In this document: positions 56,454 through 64,000 of the stretch, piece by piece
Layout of the letters: each line of letters starts with the position of its first letter
Position numbering within the stretch: position 1 is the stretch's first letter
DNA from: Cannabis sativa
Lineage: Eukaryota > Streptophyta > Magnoliopsida > Rosales > Cannabaceae
Direction: 5' to 3'
Length of the DNA: 64,000 bases
Assembly: GCF_029168945.1 (NCBI RefSeq)
Contig: NC_083603.1
Coordinates: forward strand, 15,996,001 to 16,060,000
The notes under the pieces: model-generated
What the model was told of the DNA's origin: nothing
The model's database searches: none
The model's input: the letters and a program-made list of their open reading frames with translations, nothing else
Translations under genes and position numbers: made by a program

Positions 56454-58061
56454 TTCAATGGTTACATTTTTATTATAACCATATGGTAACATTTTTTTTT
56501 TTGACCTGTAATAGAAGGTTACCAATAGGTAAAATTTCTATTTTTAGAATTAATTAATTATAATTAACTATTTTTTAAGTAATTAAATAAATATTTAATA
56601 AGACCTTTTTTTAGCAATTAAAATTTATAAATAATTTTATTATTATTTATATATAAATCCCTTAGTTTAATTATTTTAACAATTAAGCTATTTAATTATA
56701 ATATTTACATTTTTTTTTACAAAAATTAAAATTATTTTTATATAAATTAAAATTTTGTCCTTATAATGAATTTTTTTACAAGAACACACCCTGCTTCTTA
56801 TAAATTAAAAAACATGATGATATTATATTGACACTTAATTAAAACCTAATTAATCTTTAAAGTCTTGATTTTTATTTTTTTAATTATAAATTCTAATTAA
56901 CGACTTTACTTGCAATTATCCTCTTTCATTCACTCTCCACCACACTTACATCGAAAATGATTGACAACGAAAACATAGAACCTATAGTATAAATTTGTCC
57001 GAAGATGAAGATAATTTCTTTCATTTCATGAGTTTTGTGAAAAAGAAATGTGAAGAAGATGTCTCTGACATGAGTAACAGCGGAATTGAGCATGACACTG
57101 AAGATGTTAGCCGTCAATGGATTGATCCTGATGTAGCTATTTGGAGTGATTTTTTAAATTTTTTGCATATTGATAAAAATTTAGAAGACTATATAAGTCC
57201 ATCCACACCTGTAGATTAGGATGTGTTAGACAAATTTCTCTCCTCTTATGGACAACTTTAAGCAACCAATTATTTTAGCATTGCATTTGGGAGACAAACC
57301 TTTTAGGTAGTGGGGACAAGAAATATTGGAAGTTTAACCTTTTTGCCCTGTACATATTAATGAAATATCATTCAGCCTTGAGCTCGAATTTTTAATCAAA
57401 ATTACATTGAAAGGCACTCATCAATGGAAACTAATTCTAGAAAGAAAGTACTAACAGCAACAATAACATTTAAAATTGACTCCCATTCCTATGGCACATT
57501 ATCTTGCAATCATAAACTGTACCCAAGCTGGATCGATAAAAAAATATACTTTTCAAGCACATATAGTTGATGATGAAACAAATCTAAATAAGAATAAGAT
57601 AACAAATATAGTCGGAACTCAGATGAAGTGCAATATTGACAATACAAGAGAGGATATTATTAAAATACATTGAAATACAAGAAGTATAAAAAGTGTAATC
57701 ATTTGAAATTAATATTATAAGTATAATAAAATTTTAATTACGAAATTATATGTGTATAATTTTAAATTATTAAGAGTTTTGTTATAAAAATTAAAATAAT
57801 TTAAGTGTAAAAAAAGTAAATTGCTAAAAGATCCTTATTTAATAATAAATTGCAATAAATTAAAAAATAATTTGACTTAATTTAATTTTAAAATATAATT
57901 AATCTTAATTAAAGTTTTAAAAGGAAATAAATTAACAGGTTAATATCAGGTTACAGGTCATTTTTTATTTAATTTTTAAATTAATCACAATCATTTAATA
58001 GTGATCCAATGACTAAAAAAAATGTAACTATGATGGTTACAATAAAAATGTAACCATTGAA
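56454..58061 (+). mobile_element. 1.6-kb TIR element with hairpin-forming ends
   Basis: Terminal inverted repeats of about 44 bp (56454-56500 and 58015-58061) begin TTCAATGGTTACATTTTTAT. Each contains GGTTACA...TRTAACC, itself an inverted repeat able to form a hairpin. A relative lies inverted at 1575-3305. No clear target duplication is seen (flanks CTTTACTA and ACCTCCTC). The interior holds a short relic ORF. The superfamily is not determined; size and lack of a transposase indicate a non-autonomous element. Confidence 0.7.
56986..57219 (+). pseudogene. Relic ORF inside the TIR element
   Basis: A stop-free stretch encodes an acidic N-terminal part (LSEDEDNFFHFMSFVKKKCE) and a W-rich part (SRQWIDPDVAIWSDFLNFL), ending at a TAG near 57217. 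There is no ATG at its start, and an in-frame upstream ATG at 56958 is separated by a stop. I do not recognise the family. It may be the remnant of a transposase or a captured gene. Confidence 0.3.
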
Positions 58062-58410
58062 ACCTCCTCCATATATATATATATATATATATATATATTC
58101 TCTCGCTAATGCCAATTTTATTGGTACTCTTTTGTATTTTTTTATTTTCATAACAGTATGCATATTTTTCATAATGTGTACAAAATACTCATACACATTT
58201 TTTTGTTTGACATTGATTATAGTTTTCCATTCCCTAGGAAAAATGTTAACTTTGGTGGATTCAAGTGATCATGTATATATGTACATAATTACATATTGTG
58301 TTTGATGATAACATTTGATCAAGTATAGAAGCTATTTTTGAGCTTTTAAAATTAAAAAAGTCATTCTAAGAGTGTTTGGATAAAAAATTAAAAGTCCCGA
58401 AAGAATTTTT
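58062..58410. other. AT-rich flank with (TA)n microsatellite
   Basis: A (TA)n run of about 16 repeats spans 58068-58099, next to the TIR element end. The rest is AT-rich with no gene. Confidence 0.7.
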
Positions 58411-58840
58411 TGTTAGGAATACTGTAAAACTTAATTTAGCCCTAATTAATTCATGAGAATCAAACAATAGAATATAGATTAGCGGAAGCGTACCGGAGTC
58501 CATAGAATCGATCTTTGATTGGTATGATCTTCCAATTTTGCATCAAAACCTTTTCTCTGGAACTTGAGTTTTCTTGATGATGGGGATTCAAGAATACGAT
58601 ATGAAGCGATGCAAAAATGGGGACCAATACCTGTTTAAATTAATCATTTTTGACTATTTCCAATTTGGCTCCTCATCAAATTAGAAATTGTCTAATTGGT
58701 ATCCACATATTAAAATCATAACAATCATGCCCTTAAGTCATAAACTTTATTCCAAAATAGACCACATAAATTTGACTTATTTATTTGATGACCCAACACA
58801 CATTTTATATATACAATTGTGACCCCAATAAATTGTAACA
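58411..58840 (-). repeat. Copia-3 3' LTR (430 bp)
   Basis: Begins TGTTAGGAATACTG and ends AAATTGTAACA. On the minus strand it is directly preceded by the purine tract CAATGGGAGAT. The partner LTR is outside the window, so length and target duplication are inferred from termini alone. Confidence 0.8.
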
Positions 58841-58858
58841 ATCTCCCATTGGGTCACA
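58841..58858 (-). promoter_or_regulatory. Copia-3 polypurine tract
   Basis: Minus strand AATGGGAGAT adjoins the LTR start TGTTACAA. This fits the consensus position of plant copia elements. Confidence 0.75.
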
Positions 58859-59250
58859 TATGTATACATATAAATGTGTTAACCTTATTGAGCTCATAAC
58901 TTTGTCATCATAACCATAGGCATGTGCAATCTCGTCCATTAACTATATCAACATAGGATCAAAGCGATTTTCGTTGTATCAATCACAACTAAACCCATCA
59001 ATGGTCACATACATCAATATAGCCAAATGACATAGATCAATCATGATAATGTGGTATGAAAATTACATGCATGGTGATCTATTCATGTCAATTTTCAATT
59101 GGTCCTACTTTACTTTATGGAGATCAAAACTTTAGCTTAAATGTACAAAGTGAAATAAACTGAATAACATAATTTCTGATCAGAAAAATATCCAAATACA
59201 CATGTTTCATAAAACAAATAAAACACACTAAAGACAAACTCCCACTGAAT

Positions 59251-60249
59251 CTAGATATCTTCATAATCTAAAAAACCCATACGAGCAGTGTGCTCATGAA
59301 AGACCTTGGGTGGCAAACCCTTAGTAAGGGGGTCTGCAATCATGGAGTTTGTACCTAAGTGTTCTATACAAATCTGTCCACTTTGTACCCTTTCTTTTAC
59401 AACAAGGAACTTGATGTCAATGTGTTTTGACTTCGTCGAGCTCCTATTGTTGTTGGAATACAATACAGCTGATTTATTGTCACAATACAACTTAAGTGGT
59501 ATTTCAATTCCATCCACAATGCGCAGCCCAGTGACAAAGTTCCACAGCCATATACCATGGTTGGATGCCTCATAACATGCAACAAATTCTGCTGCCATGG
59601 TGGATGAAGCTATGAGTGTTTGTTTTGCACTCCTCCATGATATAGCTCCACCACCTAACAGATATATGTAGCCCGAAGTAGATCTCCTACTATCTTGGCA
59701 TCCCGCAAAGTCAGAGTCAGAGTATCCAATGATCTCAAAGTGATCTGACCTCCTATATGTGAGCATCTACTCACTTGTTCTCTTCAAATATCTCATAACC
59801 TTTTTGGCTGCTTTCCAGTGATCAATTCCTGGATTGCTTAAGTATCTGCCTAACACTCCAACAATGTACGCTATATCCGGACGCGTACAAACTTGAGCAT
59901 ACATAAGACTCCCAACAGCCGAAGCGTAGGGAATCTTTTGCATTTCTTGAATTTCAAGGCTTCCTTTAGGGCATTGTTTAAGACAAAATTTGTCTCCTTT
60001 AACGACAGGGGTATCACCTGGTCTACAATCTTGCATGCCAAACCGTTTGAGTACTTTATCGATATAGCTCTTTTGTGATAATCCAAGAATACCCCGAGAA
60101 CGGTCTCGATGTATTTGAATTCCTAAAACAAAAGAGGCGTCACCAAGATCTTTCATCTCAAAATGCTTCGATAGAAATCTCTTGGTTTCGTGCAATAAGC
60201 CTATATCATTAGTGGCAAGCAATATGTCATCGACATATAGAACCAGAAA
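59251..60249 (-). pseudogene. pol: Copia-3 pol C-terminal part: RT (YVDD) and RNase H
   Basis: Directly inside the solo LTR the minus strand resumes with LVLYVDDILLATND, the RT catalytic box. RT continues with FEMKDLGDASFVLGIQIHRD, LSQKSYIDKVLKRFGM and PYASAVGSLMYAQVCTRPDI. An in-frame TAG at about 59767-59769 (after YLKRTSE) breaks it. RNase H follows: GYSDSDFAGCQDSRRSTSGY, SSTMAAEFVACYEA, LYCDNKSAVLYSNN and KHIDIKFLVVKERVQ. It ends GFLDYEDI with a normal stop at 59251. It is otherwise well preserved, so inactivation is fairly recent. Confidence 0.92.
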
Positions 60250-62590
60250 TGTAACACCCTAACTAACATAGGCGTATTACGTGATTTTTAAACATGATGT
60301 GCAGCTCGTTGCTAATCAACGAGGTTTATGGAAAACGTGATTAATTAAAATTTTTGCTTTTTAATTAAACTTATAAAATAATATTACAAAAGACTCGGGA
60401 TCCCGATTACAAAATCATTTACAAAAAGATTTAACTGTTTATACAAAATAATTGTCGCCTAGCGACTAGTTACAAAATCAGCCTCGCTGTCCCGAGGATC
60501 GTACTCTCCAGGCCTAACCGCCGCGACATGTACAACCTTCATAAGCTCGCTCACGGTCCATCAGCTTTAGCCTTGCCTTTACCTACACATAAACGTAGAA
60601 CTGTGAGTCGACAGACTCAGTAAGAAAAGCATAATAATATTCATACATAATCCCGGTCATGATCAGACGCCCATACCCCTGATCATAACCCTATCTGCCG
60701 TGTCTAACACGATACTGAGTCCCGCTACTGCAGTGTCCAACACGGTACTGAGCCACTACTGCCGTGTCCAACACATTACTGAGTTCTGAACGTTCATAGG
60801 GACGGTACTATTGACACGTAACAGCCTGATCGGTCGAACCGGTCATACTCCGGCTGCTGGTCATACTCCAGCCTGTACCGACGTGTTACTATATCTACCT
60901 AATCGGTCGAACCGGTCATACTCCGGCTGCTGGTCATACTCCAGCCTGTACCAACGGGATACGTCAATAGTACGGAACCGCCAACCAAGTGTCAGCCTAA
61001 TCGGTCGAACCGGTCATACTTCGGCTGCTGGTCATACTCCAGCCTGTACCGACGTGACAGGGTTGGATGGTCCGAAGCCAACATACATAACTAATGTAAT
61101 CTAACAGGCTTCCTACATGCACGCTAAACATGTAATCTACATATGCATACTGTTATACTAATCTTACCTGGATTCCGAATTCAGGTGTGCCGGTCAACCT
61201 GACTGGAACTTTAAGCTAACGCGCGCGAATTACAGGCTCCTAAACCATAAAAATCACAACACTATAAGTGACACGCTAAATCACTTCTCGGGGACTTAAA
61301 CTAGGAACTAAAAGTTTCCCTATCAATAAAAAGCATGGCAATACCCCCTAAAACATAAAAACGAGGAAAACTAGGGTCCCTGAATTTTCCCCAACCGGTA
61401 GACCGGTTCTGGGAAAATTCAGAACCCCATCCGGAATTCCGGATGCACAACCGGAATTCCGGTTCCTCGCAGGCAGCAAACTCAAATTTTCATATCTTGC
61501 TCAAATCAACTCCAAATCATCTCAAACTTTCCAGACCTATTCCATAAAACCCCTAGAACATTTCTAAGGCATCAAAACCACCCAGATTGCACAAATTCAA
61601 AAATCACCATTAGAGCTCAAGCTTTGAGTTCTAAACTCAAACATGAGCAAACCTAGCTAGCATGCAATCAAATCCATCTAAACTTACATAAACAAGCTTA
61701 GATTAACCTCTGGAAACAATTACAAACTTCCACAACATCACAGCAACAAAATATAACCATTTCTTTCAAAAATCACATATTTTACATAGAAAAACCATAG
61801 CTTGCTCAACCTAAGAATCATGCTTCAAAAACAACTCAAATAACATCTAACAAACATGCTTTAACCTCTGAAAATATCCATAAAACACAGCAGCAATAAC
61901 AACCAAAAATTCATGCATGCATATCACTTAATTCATCAAAATTCAACAATTTTTAAAGAAACAAGGAAGAGGAGCTAACCTAGCTTGAAGAATGCTTAGA
62001 TTGGAAGAGAAATTGCTTGAAAATCAAAGAAAGAAACCAGCTTCATGCATTCACACACCCAGCCGAAATAGAGAGAGAGCTTGAGAGAGTTTTTCTTGAA
62101 AATTTCCTATTTTTTTCTAACTTGTAAATTTTTTTGATAAAAAATGAAATAAAATCCACATAACATATAACCCTCATTTCAGCCAAATAACAAATAAATA
62201 AACATTTATTTTCAAATAATAAAATCACTAAAAGACAAAATATCATTGGGGCAAAAAGACCAATTTGCCCCTCCACACTAAAACCACATAATAATCACTA
62301 AAGGGGTATTTTGGGAAATTCTAAATTCCCGGCCATTCCTGACATTCCCAATGTCTAATAAACCGTCCCAAACTACTAACATACTAAGTTGTGATTTCTA
62401 CTGAGCCAAACACCGGGTTCCAAAATGCCGGGTACCGGAATGCAAAATTATGCAAACTACTACATGACATAAAATGCATCACTGAATTCAATAAATAACA
62501 GTATAATAAATTATTTAAATAGCTATAAATAATTTCATAATTAATCAAGATTAACTGCTAATTTCCAAATTAAACTAAGCGGGCTTTACA
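60250..62590 (-). mobile_element. Solo LTR B (gypsy-type), 2341 bp, TSD AGAAA
   Basis: On the plus strand it starts TGTAACACCCTAACTAAC and ends CGGGCTTTACA, the reverse of solo LTR A at 17157. AGAAA flanks it at 60245-60249 and 62591-62595. The copia-3 RT frame joins across it. Compared with solo LTR A it has a different number of internal tandem repeats and a degraded third palindrome. Two solo LTRs and no full element in 64 kb point to frequent LTR recombination in this family. Confidence 0.9.
60697..61060 (-). repeat. Tandem repeats inside solo LTR B
   Basis: A GTGTCCAACACGGTACTGAG-like unit of about 30-35 bp is present three times or more (60697-60785). A ~60-bp unit with CGGTCGAACCGGTCATACT, GCTGCTGGTCATACTCCAGCC and TACCGACGTG is present three times (60828-61055). 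They match those of solo LTR A in reverse, but spacing and copy number differ. Confidence 0.85.
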
Positions 62591-64000
62591 AGAAATATAC
62601 ACTTACTCCCACTAAACTTATGATACACACAATCATAAACAGCATTCATCTCAAAACCAAATAAGAGAACCACTTGATGAAATTTGTGGTACCATTGACG
62701 GGAAGCTTGCTTGAGTCCATAGATGGATTTTTTTAATTTGCAAACCATTTTCTTTGGGTCACCAACCACAAAGTTTTCTGGTTGCTCCATATAAATTGTC
62801 GCATCAATGTCGCCATTGAGAAACGCTGTTTTAACATCCATCTGATGTAACTCAAGATCAAAGTGAGCAACAAGTGCCATTATTATCCTGAAAGAGTCTT
62901 TCGATGAAACTGGAGAGAAAGTCTCTTTATAATCAATGCCTTCTTTCTGAGTATAGCCTTTTGCTACAAGACGTGCCTTAAACCTCACGACATTACCATT
63001 TTCATCCCTCTTGGTTTTAAATATCCATTTACAACCAATTGGTTTTACACCTTCTTGTAATGGGACAACTTCCCAAACTTTATTGTCTTGCATAGACTTA
63101 TTCTCTTCATTCATGGCATCATTCCACTTTTGAGAGTTAGAACTTTTCATGGCCTGATGAAAGTTGATTGGATCATCTTCCATCATTCCAATGCCATCCT
63201 CATGTTCTTGAAGATACACTATGTATTCATCTGGATTAATAGCATTTCTTCTTTCTCTAGTGGATCGTCGCAAAGGCACTTGTTCTTGAGGTTGTTGAGT
63301 TTGTACCTCTGGGGTTTGATTGACTATGTTTGGTTGCTCTTGATCTAAAACTTGATTAATATTAGGAATGGAATCCTGAATATTGTCAAAAGCAACTATT
63401 GGAATAGGAATCAACTCATCCTTAAGAGGAGTGGTTGATTCTAGATCCTCCTCGAAAACAAAATCTTTAACCGTATTTCTCCCCCAAACTCAATATCCTC
63501 AAAGAACTTTGCAGTTCCCGTTTCAAATATATTTTTTACTTTGGGATCATAAAACTTGAAACCCCTGGATCGTTCAGAATATCCAATAAAGTAGCTGCTC
63601 ACAGTTTTGGGTTCCAGCTTCTTTTCATTTGGCCTATAAGGCCTAGCCTCAGCTGGACATCCCCAAACATGAAAGTGCTTAAGACTAGGCTTTCGCTCTG
63701 TCCAAAGCTCATAAGGTGTTTTTGCAGCTGCTTTAGTTGGTACCCTATTCAAAATGTAGGCTGCTGTCTTAAGTGCCTCTCCCCAGAGTGATTCTGGTAA
63801 GGTTGAATGACTGATCATACTCCTTACCATATCTTTAAGAGTACGGTTTCGTCTTTCAGCAACACCATTCATGCTAGGAGATCCTGGCATAGTGTACTGT
63901 GGGACAATTCCACACTCCTCTAGATATCTGGCAAAAGGTCCTGAACGTTGTTCACCTGATCCGTCGTATCTACCATAGTACTCACCACCACGGTCAGACC
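62591..64000 (-). pseudogene. pol: Copia-3 pol N-terminal part: integrase and RT, window-edge truncated
   Basis: The minus strand from the window edge reads [16 protein letters not shown], then [40 protein letters not shown] and [20 protein letters not shown]. This is the C-terminal half of a copia integrase. A 1-base loss in the AAA run near 63475 shifts the frame. The linker (PLRRSTRERRNAINPDEYIV) and RT follow (EVVPLQEGVKPIGCKWIFKT, GYTQKEGIDYKETFSPVSS, HQMDVKTAFLNGDI, YMEQPENFV, SIYGLKQASRQWYHKF). It stops at KCIFL at the solo LTR border and continues at 60249. The start lies outside the window. Confidence 0.92.

Larger units (their letters stand above)
58411..64000 (-). mobile_element. 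Copia-3: 3' part of a second copia family, split by a solo LTR
   Basis: A 430-bp 3' LTR (58411-58840) is followed inward by a purine tract and, on the minus strand, by RNase H, RT and integrase coding up to the window edge. The 5' LTR and gag lie beyond 64000. A solo LTR (60250-62590) is inserted in the RT. The short LTR and well-preserved pol set it apart from Copia-1/2. Confidence 0.9.

Noticed and set aside
58068..58099. (TA)n run as a target site or origin
   Set aside because: It is an ordinary microsatellite with no supporting context.
60811..61104. 97-codon frame with repeated NRSNRSYSGCWSYSS-like peptide
   Set aside because: It is a by-product of the tandem repeats in solo LTR B and has no counterpart as a coding frame in solo LTR A.

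Overview
This window is plant nuclear DNA, most likely from a eudicot. It is AT-rich and almost wholly made of nested transposable elements: Ty1/copia and Ty3/gypsy (Athila-type) LTR retrotransposons, a plant L1-type LINE, a CACTA (En/Spm) remnant and smaller DNA elements. Exons have spliceosomal GT-AG borders, and the long reading frames are those of plant retroelements. The species cannot be told from sequence alone. I see no bacterial operons, CRISPR arrays, tRNA or rRNA genes.

Layout. 1-1564: about 2.8 tandem copies of a ~560-bp AT-rich unit. 1575-3305: relic of a DNA element whose relative lies inverted at 56454-58061. 3318-10343 and 40298-41855: two copies of a duplicated segment, each carrying a minus-strand gene for a small four-helix membrane protein. 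These are the only plausible host genes. Copy A is interrupted by a 5.4-kb insertion (4697-10108, probably Mutator-like). The insertion holds a lysine-rich, multi-exon pseudogene with tandemly duplicated exons.

10344-39870 is a single minus-strand LINE split three ways. A 23.6-kb copia insertion (11338-34928, TSD ACAGC) and a copia solo LTR (37608-39443, TSD ATGTC) separate its 3' part (zinc-binding and RNase H), middle part (reverse transcriptase) and 5' part (endonuclease). The copia element itself received a solo LTR (17157-19432, TSD ATTAA) and a complete Athila element (19906-31252, TSD GAAAT). The Athila has gag-pol in one frame with four stop codons, and a separate intact 393-codon ORF between pol and the 3' LTR.

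41805-43330 is a CACTA end plus a broken TNP2 transposase with a peculiar inverted duplication. 45648-46264 is a copia GAG-pre-integrase fragment. 46265-46437 is an LTR scrap. 46438-~52990 is a second, 3'-truncated member of the large-LTR copia family, with a conserved long leader and decayed pol. 53-56.4 kb is mostly unrecognised AT-rich DNA with one possible first exon near 54.3 kb. 58411-64000 is the 3' part of a different copia element (430-bp LTR, minus strand). Its pol is split just before the YVDD motif by another copy of the 17157 solo-LTR family (60250-62590, TSD AGAAA).

The nesting gives a relative history: gene duplication with the CACTA end already present, then the LINE, then copia, then Athila and solo LTRs. 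The genes do not work together as a host pathway. The best new leads are the duplicated membrane-protein pair, the lysine-rich exon array, the conserved non-coding leader of the copia family, and the palindrome clusters in the gypsy-type LTRs.
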